Assembly (NCBI GenBank): GCA_001970955.1
Contig: MPUH01000042.1
Location: 62,001 to 126,000 of the forward strand
Source of the DNA: Stentor coeruleus
Taxonomy: Eukaryota > Ciliophora > Heterotrichea > Heterotrichida > Stentoridae
Direction: 5' to 3'
Length of the DNA: 64,000 bases
Position 1 is the first letter of the stretch, and the number at the start of each line of letters is the position of its first letter. The position numbers were made by a program, and so were the translations under genes. Below are positions 52,203-61,719 of this stretch, piece after piece. The notes under the pieces were generated by a model, which made no database searches, was not told where the DNA came from, and saw nothing but the letters and a program-made list of their open reading frames with translations.

Positions 52203-54659
52203 ATGAATGCAATTGACTTTCTTGATTTCTCTAATATTCTCTTAAACCCTTTATCCCAAGGAATAACCCAACTAGACTCTTTGATAAATATTTTCCAAAA
52301 ACTTGACAACAGCTTAACCGCGCATATGGAAAGTATATCTAAAATTAATTCTGATTTTATAATACAAGATACCGATAGCCAATTATACAAACCACTTCTT
52401 TCTATAAAAACATACTTACAAAACTGGTCTTCAGGAATAGGAAATCTTCTCAATCACTTAAAACAAGATGTTGAAGAACCTCTAATCACCTTTTCAGAAA
52501 AAATAAAAAAAACTCAACAAAACCTAGAAAATGAAGTAAAAATCACAACAGATAGCATGAATTTATGTTATACAAAATTTCAAGACAACTTAGAAAAATA
52601 CTATCAAAACTCAGAAAACTATGAAAAATTATCTAATACAGAAACTGATATAAATAAAAACAATAAAGAAAAAACTAAAGTATTAATAGATGAATATATG
52701 AATAAATGTTTTGAAGCTGAAAACCAAGCTAATGAATATCAGGAAATATTTGAAAATGAGTCATCGAAAATAATAAAAAAAGTTTGGAAAAATGAAGAGA
52801 ATAGAGTTGGTATAATAAAAAATCATGTTGGGAATTATCTTTGTTATGCTAATTTTTATTATAATACAATGAAAGATAGTATTGAAATTATGTTTTCAAG
52901 TTTCCAAGAGGTGACTTGTGCTAGGAATAAAGATGAATATTTTAATAGATATTATGAGGCTATGCCTAAAAGGATTGTTTTTGAAAAGTATGAGGATTAT
53001 AAAAAAAGAATGGGTGTTTTTATTGTACAGGAATATGATGTGATTAAGTGTACTTTAGATTTACTTATTGAACAGAAAATGTCTAAAAATGCTAATGTTG
53101 AGAAATTGATGAAGATAATTGATGATAATGATGATTGGAAAGAAAGTTTTGTGTTAGAATTAGAAAGTAGGGAATTGAGTAATGGGATTGGGATTGTAGA
53201 AATTGGACAAATGGCAGGAATTTTTAAGAAAATTATTGATAAGCTGAGTTATTCAGAGAGAAACAATTTGATTCTTATGAAAGTTTTAGAGCTTGCAGAG
53301 AGGATTTATATTGATTATTGTGGCAATGTTAAGTATTTGTATGAGTTTTTGATAGCCGATAGCAATTTAAATGAAGACTTGCGTTGGCTGAACCTAATCG
53401 AGACCTTAATCCAAAAAAAACTCTCACAAAAAATGCAAACATCAGAAAAGCAAACTTCTCCAAGCTTATTCCAACTTCTTGCTAGTAAATTCATAACAAG
53501 TCAAGCTATAGAAGATGATTCTATAGCAAGAAAAATAGCAATACAAGTCCTTTATGATATTTCAATGAAAATGTGGAAATATGCTATAGACTCTGAAATG
53601 GCAAAATCAGTAATACAAACTTTTGCTATAAAATATACTATAGGGATTTATCCTTTAATAGAAATATTATCATTATTACATCAACCATCTAGGGCACATC
53701 AAAAAAAAAATAATCAATTTCAAACTAGAGTATTTTTACCTTTTGAATTGTGTATGCCTTTTTTAAATGCTAAAGAATGTTTATCTTTGATTTTATTGAA
53801 AAAATCATATTTTGGATTATTGAAGAAAAAATATTATGAGAAATGCTCTATTGAAATTTTTCCCAAAAGCTTAAAAACTAGAGGTGAATTATGGATTAGT
53901 GCTCTTAAAGATTATTTTCCTAGTTTAATATATAGAGATGTAGTTGAGGATTTGGAAACTATTGAGATACCTGATAAATATGAATCTATTATTGAAATGG
54001 ATGTACTCAGATCTTATCATGATGATTCTAATATGAAAAAAAGTTTGACTAGGATTTTGAAGATTTATACTGCTTTTAACCCTTTTATTGGGTACTGTCA
54101 AGGAATGAATTTTATTGCTGGGACTTTCTTATCTTTATTTAAAAATGAGGAGCTTTCATTTTTTTGCCTGTGCGGATTCATAGAAAAATTTAACATGAAG
54201 CGTTTTCTAGGAGAAGACATGAAAAACCTTTTGTTATTTTTTTTCCAATTAGACAAACTATTAGAAATAAAAAACCCACAGTTATACAAAATGCTTGTAG
54301 ATATCGGAATGTTCTCACGTAATTACAGTAGTTCCTGGTTTCTTACAGTATTTTCTAGTAGTCTACAACATAGAATTGATATCCTTTATGAAATATGGGA
54401 CTTCTTTCTTGTAAAAGGTTGGAAATATGCATTTAGAGTAGCCCTTCATCTTCTTTTCTCAAATATAAAATCAATTAAAAATAAAATCTGTGAAGATGAT
54501 ATCAAAATGCTAAGCCCCGAAAATATTTTTTGTGAAGAAGTTCTTAATAACAACTTTGCCAGATCAGCAAATAAAATAAAAGTTACATCGCATTTACTTG
54601 AACATCTTGAAAAAAATTTTGCTATGATACTTGAACAAGCTAATTGCAATCCAAATTAA
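52203..54659 (+). CDS. TBC-domain Rab GTPase-activating protein with N-terminal F-BAR-like helices
   Basis: 818 residues. About 20-270 is helical with an F-BAR/BAR-like pattern (SLINIFQKLDNSLTAHMESI, KDSIEIMFSSFQEVT). About 275-560 is helical and unassigned. The TBC domain is about 555-775: LKTRGELWISALKD, IEMDVLRSYHD (IxxDxxR arginine finger), FNPFIGYCQGMNFIAG (YCQG glutamine finger), and the tail FLVKGWKYAFRVALHLL. Both finger residues are kept, so GAP activity is likely. A BAR-like plus TBC fusion would couple membrane curvature to Rab inactivation. Confidence 0.82.
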   Translation: MNAIDFLDFSNILLNPLSQGITQLDSLINIFQKLDNSLTAHMESISKINSDFIIQDTDSQLYKPLLSIKTYLQNWSSGIGNLLNHLKQDVEEPLITFSEKIKKTQQNLENEVKITTDSMNLCYTKFQDNLEKYYQNSENYEKLSNTETDINKNNKEKTKVLIDEYMNKCFEAENQANEYQEIFENESSKIIKKVWKNEENRVGIIKNHVGNYLCYANFYYNTMKDSIEIMFSSFQEVTCARNKDEYFNRYYEAMPKRIVFEKYEDYKKRMGVFIVQEYDVIKCTLDLLIEQKMSKNANVEKLMKIIDDNDDWKESFVLELESRELSNGIGIVEIGQMAGIFKKIIDKLSYSERNNLILMKVLELAERIYIDYCGNVKYLYEFLIADSNLNEDLRWLNLIETLIQKKLSQKMQTSEKQTSPSLFQLLASKFITSQAIEDDSIARKIAIQVLYDISMKMWKYAIDSEMAKSVIQTFAIKYTIGIYPLIEILSLLHQPSRAHQKKNNQFQTRVFLPFELCMPFLNAKECLSLILLKKSYFGLLKKKYYEKCSIEIFPKSLKTRGELWISALKDYFPSLIYRDVVEDLETIEIPDKYESIIEMDVLRSYHDDSNMKKSLTRILKIYTAFNPFIGYCQGMNFIAGTFLSLFKNEELSFFCLCGFIEKFNMKRFLGEDMKNLLLFFFQLDKLLEIKNPQLYKMLVDIGMFSRNYSSSWFLTVFSSSLQHRIDILYEIWDFFLVKGWKYAFRVALHLLFSNIKSIKNKICEDDIKMLSPENIFCEEVLNNNFARSANKIKVTSHLLEHLEKNFAMILEQANCNPN

Positions 54660-54700
54660 TTTTTTATAATAAAAATCTTTACATAAATATAATAATATAC

Positions 54701-56119
54701 ATGGCAAAGAAATTACAACAAATTAGCGATTTAATTGATGAAATCGGTTGGGGAAAGTATAACTATATAAATTTCATTGTCTGTGGGATGTCTTGGGGAT
54801 CTGTTATGTTATGGGGTAGTACTGTGCCAATAACTATAAACGAAGCTGGAGAACAATGGAATTTATCTAACTTTGAAGAAGGGTTACTTGGTTCAAGCCA
54901 TACTTTAGGACTTTTAATTGGATCTTATTTCTGGGGGTATTTAGGGAATGAAAAGGGACTTTTGAAAAACTTGCAAATAGTTAGCTTGTTAGCTTGTGTT
55001 TTTGGGCTTTGCTATATGCTTTCTGTTAACTATTATATGCTTTTATTGTCTATTGTATGTGTAGGATTTTGTAATGGGGGAAGCTTTGTTCTTGGTGGAA
55101 CTTTGTACTCTGAATCTTTGCCGATATCGAAGAATTGGACTATGGTGATGCTGTCTATTTGTACAGTGATAGGAGGTATTTTAGCATATGTTTCTGCAAT
55201 TTTTATGATTTTGATTGGAACGGGTAGTATTGCACTGTGGAGATGGGTTGCTGGTATTTCATTAATCCTGCAGATAATTTTCTGGATAAGTTCATTCCTG
55301 ATATTTGAATCTGTAAAATTTCTTGCCAGAAAAGACCGTTGCACAGAAGCAGTATATATCTTAAAGTAAAAACTATCTAGGAAAATCTCAATCATCAATA
55401 AAAAAGAGGTTGAAATTGCCCTCCTTCATCCTATAGATTACACCAAAATAAATGAACCGACAAACGAATCCGAAGACCAAGATCAATCTAGTAAATCTAA
55501 ACTTTCTGATCTTTTTTCTAAACAGCATTCAAAAAAATCTATATTATTTGGTTTAGTAACATATATTTAGTCACAATTTTTAGGTGATGCTGCATATGGC
55601 TCCCTTCAAGCATTCATGCCAATATTATTACAAAACCTAGGGTCAAATTTATCAAGTCGTTTAGAAATCTATAGTACAGTTCTAGCTCAAGTATGTCTAG
55701 GAATTCCAGGATCAATCCTATCTTCATACTTAGTCACAACATTTTTAGGTATGAAATGGACAATTTGCTTAGGTTTCGTCCTATCAGGAATATGTGTATT
55801 TTTATTCCTTATATCAAATGTTTATTGGATGGTTTTATTAACAACATCTTTTATTAACTTTTTTGATTTTCTTGGATATTCAAGTTCACAAGCAATAGTC
55901 CAAGAAAGTTACCCAGTAAGGATAAGATCTTTAGGAGTAGGATGGACGAATGCTTGTTGTAAATTTGGGGGTTTTATTTCACCTATTATTATTGGGTTGA
56001 TTTTTGAAGTAGATGGGGGAATGACTTTAGGGGTTTTCATTATAGCGATTTTCTTTGGACTTGTAGGTGTCTGTGCATGTTTTTTAGATGAGCCAAAAGG
56101 GAAAGAACCTGGATTTTAG
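54701..56119 (+). CDS. MFS transporter (SV2/organic-cation type), three exons
   Basis: Exons 54701-55365, 55381-55555 and 55571-56119. Introns are GTAAAAACTATCTAG (55366-55380) and GTAACATATATTTAG (55556-55570), both 15 nt. 462 residues, about 12 TM segments. N-half: SHTLGLLIGSYFWGYLGNEKG (shortened signature DxxGRR loop), and the TM4-5 acidic YSESLP motif. C-half: QAIVQESYPVRIRSLGVG, typical of SV2/OCT carriers (YPTxxRxxG). A charged loop (INEPTNESEDQDQSS) separates the halves. Substrate unknown. Start chosen at 54701, as an earlier in-frame ATG overlaps the preceding gene. Confidence 0.88.
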
Positions 56120-56191
56120 TGTGAAAAGAGAAGGGTTTTTAAAAAAAAAGAGACAAAATATTAAACTTTTATTGTCAGGAATTAATAATTA

Positions 56192-56824
56192 ATGGCAGAA
56201 CAGGTACTGAATCCAGTTAGTGCCCAAGCTAAGCACAAACTCGTGTTTTTAGGAGATATTTATGTAGGGAAAACTTCAATAATCAATCGGTTTATGTATG
56301 AGTCATTTGATACAAACTATCAAGCGACAATTGGTATTGACTTTTTATCTAAAACTCTTTATCTTGATGACCGCACTGTTAGACTTCAATTGTGGGATAC
56401 TGCAGGTCAAGAAAGATTTAGAAGTTTGATTCCTAATTATATACGTGATTCATCAGTTGCTGTTATTGTTTTTGATATCACTAATAAGCAAACATTTATC
56501 AATTGCGATAAATGGGTAGAAGATGTGAAAAATGAAAGGGGAAATGATGCAGTTGTTGTACTTGTAGGGAATAAAATTGATAGGTCAGATGAAAGAACTG
56601 TATCTCAAGAAGAAGCACAAAATAAAGCAAAGGCTTTTGATGCTTTATATATAGAAGCCAGTGCTAAGACTGGAGATAATGTTAAACAGCTTTTCAAACA
56701 AATTGCTACTACTTTACCTGGAGACAAACCTCAATCTATAACACCAGGGGGAGATGGGAGGGTTGCTTTGAACCCTGCAACACTGTCAACACCACCAAAG
56801 CCAAAAGAAGACTGCGCTTGCTAG
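56192..56824 (+). CDS. RAB6: Small GTPase RAB6
   Basis: 210 residues. P-loop GDIYVGKTS (about 22-30), effector loop [29 protein letters not shown] and ASAK. The RAB6 signature [19 protein letters not shown] is present. The C-terminus CAC allows double geranylgeranylation. RAB6 works in Golgi-ER and intra-Golgi traffic. The position-2 to -4 P-loop residues (DIY) differ from the usual EQS but keep GKTS. Located 72 bp after the MFS gene. Confidence 0.95.
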   Translation: MAEQVLNPVSAQAKHKLVFLGDIYVGKTSIINRFMYESFDTNYQATIGIDFLSKTLYLDDRTVRLQLWDTAGQERFRSLIPNYIRDSSVAVIVFDITNKQTFINCDKWVEDVKNERGNDAVVVLVGNKIDRSDERTVSQEEAQNKAKAFDALYIEASAKTGDNVKQLFKQIATTLPGDKPQSITPGGDGRVALNPATLSTPPKPKEDCAC

Positions 56825-57254
56825 AAACATTAACTAATAGGGTAATTATCATGATAAAGTGGTATTTTTAATCTGAGTATAATATAACTAACTGAAACCT
56901 ACTATTTGAAAAATTAATACCATCACCTTTCTAAAAAATAACACAATACTAAAAGCAATCTCTCATTTTCTTACAAAATTTTCATACTTTCTATTTCAAA
57001 TAATATTCACATCTATAAGTTTTAAAATAAACACATTTTATAACCCAACCAAACTTAAACTCAAAATCCTCTAATCCCTTCTAATAAAGCCTCAAAATCA
57101 TTATTTCCAATCCTACCCAAACCTCAAACCTTTAATTCTATCCACACCCACCCTATCTTCCAAAACCTCCAAGCCACAATCTCATCACAAAATCCATGCC
57201 CAAAAAACTCTTAAAATCCACCCTTATCTATTCTATATCTTTAATAATAAAAAC
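56825..57254. other. Intergenic, no gene seen
   Basis: 430 bp, C/A-rich 5' flank of LIS1. Nothing else supported. Confidence 0.5.
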
Positions 57255-58496
57255 ATGATTTTGACTGAAAAGGAGAAAGACAAATTGCACAGAGCCATAC
57301 TGAGTTACCTAAAATCCGCTGGGTTGATGCAATCCAGTGAAATATTCGAGCGCGAAGCCAAAATAAGTGGCGAACTTGGTCCAGCTGACATCTTAGAAAA
57401 AAAGTGGTCCTCCGTTGTAAGACTCCAACAAAAAGTCATGAGTCTCCAATCAGAACTCGATGCTTTAAAAGAAGAGATGGCTTTTTATGGTCCTGGCAAG
57501 AAATTATCTGATTCAAATAAAGTCTCTGAAAACCTTCCACGTGCTCCTGAGCGATATAATTTACTAGGCCACAGAGAACCTGTAACAGCTTTATCTTTTC
57601 ATCCAGTCTATTCTGTATTTGCTTCATGTTCAGAAGATGGGTCAATTAGAATCTGGGATTATGAGACTGGCAATTTAGAAAAAATCCTCAAGGGTCATAC
57701 AGCAACAGTAAACTGTGTAGCATTCGAGCCAAACAATGGACAGCTTTTAGTTTCATGTGCTGCAGACCTTTCTATCAAACTATGGTCTTTCGAAACTTTT
57801 GAATGCACGAAAACTCTTCATGGCCACGACCACAATGTCAGTTGTGTGCGTTTTCTTCCAGCTGGAGACTTTATTTTATCAAGTTCTAGGGATCAATCAA
57901 TAAAATTATGGGAAGTTTCAACTGGTTTTTGTATCAAAACTTACCTTGGACACACAGAATGGGTTAGAACTTTGACTGTAAATTTTGATGGCTCACTATT
58001 TGCTAGTTGTTCAAATGATGAAACTGTTATGGTATGGGGACTTGAAGCTACTCAACCACAAGTTATACTTTCTGGACATGAAAATGTTGTTGAGACCGTA
58101 GCATTTGCTAATAAAGAAGCTGTGAATTTACTTCTTACATCTAAGAATAAAAATGGAGAAGAGGAAAAAAGAGGTAAAAATCCTGAGTTTATAGCTTCAG
58201 CTGGTAGAGATAAGGTTATTAGAATTTGGGATGTATGGAGTGGAAGCTGTCTTATGATTATTAGAGGACATGATAATTGGGTTAAAGCAGTTCTTTTTCA
58301 TCCATCAGGCAAGTATTTGATTAGCTGTAGTGATGATAAAAGTATTAGGGTTTGGGATTTATCCTCAGGATCTTCAGTGAAAAAACTTTTGGATGCTCAT
58401 GGACATTTTATACTTACTATGGCAATGAATCCTAGATATCCTCTTTTGGCGTCGGGAAGTGTTGACAAATCTATTAAGATATGGGACTGCAGGTAA
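57255..58496 (+). CDS. PAFAH1B1: LIS1 dynein regulator (PAFAH1B1)
   Basis: 413 residues, near the 410 of human LIS1. LisH motif at about 7-40 (HRAILSYLKSAGLMQSSEIF), short coiled coil about 55-80, then seven WD40 repeats ending in WD or equivalents (GSIRIWDYETGNLEKIL, HGHDHNVSCVRF, GHTEWVRTL, GRDKVIRIWDV, GHDNWVKAVLFH, DKSIKIWDC). LIS1 binds dynein's motor and is needed for nuclear migration, axonal and ciliary transport. Complete and typical. Confidence 0.96.
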   Translation: MILTEKEKDKLHRAILSYLKSAGLMQSSEIFEREAKISGELGPADILEKKWSSVVRLQQKVMSLQSELDALKEEMAFYGPGKKLSDSNKVSENLPRAPERYNLLGHREPVTALSFHPVYSVFASCSEDGSIRIWDYETGNLEKILKGHTATVNCVAFEPNNGQLLVSCAADLSIKLWSFETFECTKTLHGHDHNVSCVRFLPAGDFILSSSRDQSIKLWEVSTGFCIKTYLGHTEWVRTLTVNFDGSLFASCSNDETVMVWGLEATQPQVILSGHENVVETVAFANKEAVNLLLTSKNKNGEEEKRGKNPEFIASAGRDKVIRIWDVWSGSCLMIIRGHDNWVKAVLFHPSGKYLISCSDDKSIRVWDLSSGSSVKKLLDAHGHFILTMAMNPRYPLLASGSVDKSIKIWDCR

Positions 58497-59278
58497 TTAA
58501 TATAATTCTGCCTATGGTTCGTTATTTTAAGTAAGTGTTTTGGATGAATTATGGGGTTATTGGTTATAGTGGGGTTTTTTTTGGATTTTAGAATGGTATT
58601 TGTAGGTTTAAGATTGATTTGATTTTGGATGCTTTTTAGGAGATGATGAGGTGGAAGTTTTTTTTTCTGAGAAAAGTTATGGATTTTTTNGTTTTTTTTG
58701 GATTTTAGAATGGTATTTGTAGGTTTAAGATTGATTTGATTGTGGATGCTTTTTAGGAGATGATGAGGTGGAAGTTTTTTTTTCTGAGAAAAGTTATGGA
58801 TTTTTTTATATTTGAGGTTTTGTAGTTATTATGCTAGTGACTGGAATTTTGTTTTAAATAGTTTGATAGTTATTATAAGATAATGACAATGATAAAGATA
58901 TGAATTTTTTTATTAGGTCAGTTATTTTTTTTTAATAATAGAGGGATTATTTGGAAAAGATCAACAAAATTATTTTTAGTATTTGGATNGTTATTATAAG
59001 ATAATGACAATGATAAAGATATGAATTTTTTTATTAGGTGAGTTATTTTTTTTTTAATAATAGAGGGATTATTTGGAAAAGATCAACAAAATTATTTTTA
59101 GTATTTGGATTAGTTTAAGAATTTTCAGTTATAAGTATTTATTATATATATTTATTGGATTTACTCTATCAAGTGAACTTTGATTACCAAATATTTTATA
59201 AATCCTTAAATTTATATGAATATATGCATAATAAATATGAATAATAATAATAAAATCTCTAAGAAATACTATAATTCA
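58497..59278. other. Convergent intergenic region with two N junctions
   Basis: About 780 bp, G/T-rich on the plus strand. Two duplications: 58574-58689 repeated at 58691-58807, and 58869-58988 repeated from 58990. Copies differ by single bases (for example GATTTTGG/GATTGTGG, and GGTCAG/GGTGAG). No gene seen. Confidence 0.7.
58574..59109. repeat. Two successive N junctions with duplicated flanks
   Basis: Each N (58690 and 58989) sits between near-identical copies of 116 and about 120 bp. The small differences between copies could be sequencing errors or alleles in the polyploid macronucleus. Confidence 0.8.
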
Positions 59279-61042
59279 CTAACACATCGTTTTTGTTGAC
59301 TGCAAATTAACGTACGACAAAAGTTCACCAAAAGTTTTTCTATTTTTTGGGTCAGCATCAAGCATTTTAGTAAGTAATTCTCTTACCCAACCATATTCAA
59401 CCTTTTTAATTCTCCTAAACAGTTTGCGATTTCTCTTTACAGTATTAAGCCCTTCCATTTTTTTTTTTATATTGAAAAACTCTATAAACACAAGCCCTAA
59501 TGAAAAAACATCTGATTTTTCAATGTTGAAATTGGCTAAAGTTTGATTATTCTTTTTCGCTTCTTTTAACTCAGGAGCCATGTAATTACTAGTTCCCTTA
59601 ATATCGAAATTTCCTGTTGTTCTATTTTCAGAACCATGAGATTTAATTAAAGATATGTTAAAGTCGATGATTTTAATATTCCAAAATTCATCAACTAGTA
59701 AGTTTAAGGGTTTTATATCTCTATGATAAATTCCTAAATCTTTCATTATTTTAAATGAAGATATTAACTTTGCGAAAATTTGAGCACAAAGTTGTTCGCT
59801 AATAGGTTCATTTGATTCATTTTTAAACTTTGCTAAACGAGTTGATAAATTTTCAGAAACGTATTCCATTTTCATTAATATACCATAATTTCTATCAAAT
59901 GAAGTCCCATAGTATTTTAGAAAACAGTTATTGGGATTAGCTATTTCTGAAAGCTTTTTATAAATATCAATTTCACATTTTATTTGACTTGTGTCTACAT
60001 TTTCTTTTAAGGGCTTATAATATTTAACACAGAACTCACCATTGGAATTTACCCGTTTATAAATAGCCATTTGAAAATCTTCTGAAGTGTCAGTATAAAT
60101 AGGTATTTCATCAGCTCCGATTGAAAAGTTTTCTAAATCTGCATCTATAGTTAAACCTGGATTTGAAACTGGATTTGGATTTGGAGTTGAAGTTGGATTT
60201 GGATTTGAAGTTGGATTCAGAGTTGGAGTTGGATTTTGAGTTGGATTTGGATTCGGATTATGCTGTATTTCAGATGAAATTAAATTGCACGCTTCTCGCA
60301 TATTTTTGATATCCTTAGTATAGTTTTCATCATCAAATTGTAGCATTTCAAGAAAATTTAATATTTTATGAGCTTCTTGAATATCCCTATTATCATCATT
60401 AGATCCAAATCCGTTAATATTATTTTTTTCTTCTATAAAAGTAAGTGCCGAGTGTATATTTGAAATTATTAAAGAGTCAAGATCAGGGAATTTTAAATGT
60501 TTTTGCCCATAATATAGATAATTAAGATGATTTAATATTTGCTGACTATTTTTCGGATTGTAAACTTCACATGTTTTCTTCCACATAAAATAAATGAAAT
60601 TCCTTATTCCCACTTTCATCCAAACAAAATTCATTTCATTATATTTTTTAAGATAAATACCTTGATAGTACCATGCTATTATATCATCTTCACTATTGCT
60701 TTCATTAAGTTCTGTTATAAGGATTGAATCACAGCAGTCTATTATGGATTCTTTAAGTTCAGGTGCAGTTTCTAATAAATATTCCCCATATCTAAGCATA
60801 CCACAATATTTTATACCTTTTGGAGCTTCTTTTTCAAGTTTCAATAATATCAATGCACTGATATATTTATTTAAGCTCATATTATTTGATTGGGTATATA
60901 GTTTGAGTATTTCATCAAGACTTAGAGTATCTTTATAAGCTATAATATCCGTATGCAAGACAGATTTTGCTTCTTCAAATAAGTAAGTATCTAGAGCTTG
61001 CTTTAATATTAAAGATGACATAATTATAGATATTTTAATCAT
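59279..61042 (-). CDS. Protein kinase with N-terminal helical region and Asn-Pro-rich linker
   Basis: 587 residues from 61042; ATG at 61021 (M8) is the likelier start. Residues about 10-245 are helical and unassigned. Residues about 265-300 are NP repeats (NPNPNPTQNPTPTLNPTSN) linking to a kinase domain at about 330-585. Motifs: FCVKYYK (ATP lysine), YHRDIKPLNLLV (catalytic Asp), IKIIDFNISL (DFN in place of DFG), GTSNYMAPE. The missing DFG glycine may weaken activity. A plausible ciliate-expanded family with unknown signal. Confidence 0.8.
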   Translation of the reverse strand: MIKISIIMSSLILKQALDTYLFEEAKSVLHTDIIAYKDTLSLDEILKLYTQSNNMSLNKYISALILLKLEKEAPKGIKYCGMLRYGEYLLETAPELKESIIDCCDSILITELNESNSEDDIIAWYYQGIYLKKYNEMNFVWMKVGIRNFIYFMWKKTCEVYNPKNSQQILNHLNYLYYGQKHLKFPDLDSLIISNIHSALTFIEEKNNINGFGSNDDNRDIQEAHKILNFLEMLQFDDENYTKDIKNMREACNLISSEIQHNPNPNPTQNPTPTLNPTSNPNPTSTPNPNPVSNPGLTIDADLENFSIGADEIPIYTDTSEDFQMAIYKRVNSNGEFCVKYYKPLKENVDTSQIKCEIDIYKKLSEIANPNNCFLKYYGTSFDRNYGILMKMEYVSENLSTRLAKFKNESNEPISEQLCAQIFAKLISSFKIMKDLGIYHRDIKPLNLLVDEFWNIKIIDFNISLIKSHGSENRTTGNFDIKGTSNYMAPELKEAKKNNQTLANFNIEKSDVFSLGLVFIEFFNIKKKMEGLNTVKRNRKLFRRIKKVEYGWVRELLTKMLDADPKNRKTFGELLSYVNLQSTKTMC

Positions 61043-61270
61043 TTTGTATTATTTTATTAGAAATATCATCTGATGGAAATTATAGTCTATTTGATTTTGT
61101 CATTAAAATACATACCTTTATTAATTCCTAAAATAAAAACTAGATTCTAGATTAAAAGACTTTCTACATTCTTATACAATATACATCTAATTACATATAA
61201 AAATAATTTTTCCATTTTCCATCAACATAAAAACTATCTCCCAAAAAAATCTATATAAAATCTTAAAATC

Positions 61271-61705
61271 CTATCCAAACTCTTTAACAATTTCATTAGG
61301 TTTCCTCGAACACGTCTCCCTAAAATTCTTAGCAAGCACACTAATAATCCCAACAATAATCACAATATAAAAATTCAGCTTTTCTCTTGGAAAACTATAT
61401 CCCCACAAAGAGCAAATAGCATCAGGGATTCTCAAAAGCATAAACCAAAGGACAATTTTTGTATAAACAATCGCCGTCCAAACTTTCCCATCTTCACGAC
61501 TAAAAATCACTGAAGGTTTAGCAAGGATAATATTCACAATCCCACTAATAAACAACAAAACTCCACATGTAATATTCATAATAGCATACTCTGTTGTAAA
61601 TTTTTTATCCCAATATAAATCGGTAATAATATTCCCAATAATAACACATCCACACATGATATGAATAAACCTAAACAGCGATTTTATTATAAAAATCACA
61701 AGCAT
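61271..61705 (-). CDS. Small four-TM membrane protein
   Basis: 144 residues. TM segments near RFIHIMCGCVIIGNIITDLY, YAIMNITCGVLLFISGIVNI, TAIVYTKIVLWFMLL and FYIVIIVGIISVLA. No known family; the RFIH...G start is reminiscent of DUF2269/copper-D-like four-TM proteins. Its start lies 14 bp from the stop of the DHHC gene on the same strand. Confidence 0.75.
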   Translation of the reverse strand: MLVIFIIKSLFRFIHIMCGCVIIGNIITDLYWDKKFTTEYAIMNITCGVLLFISGIVNIILAKPSVIFSREDGKVWTAIVYTKIVLWFMLLRIPDAICSLWGYSFPREKLNFYIVIIVGIISVLAKNFRETCSRKPNEIVKEFG

Positions 61706-61719
61706 TTTTATTATATTTT

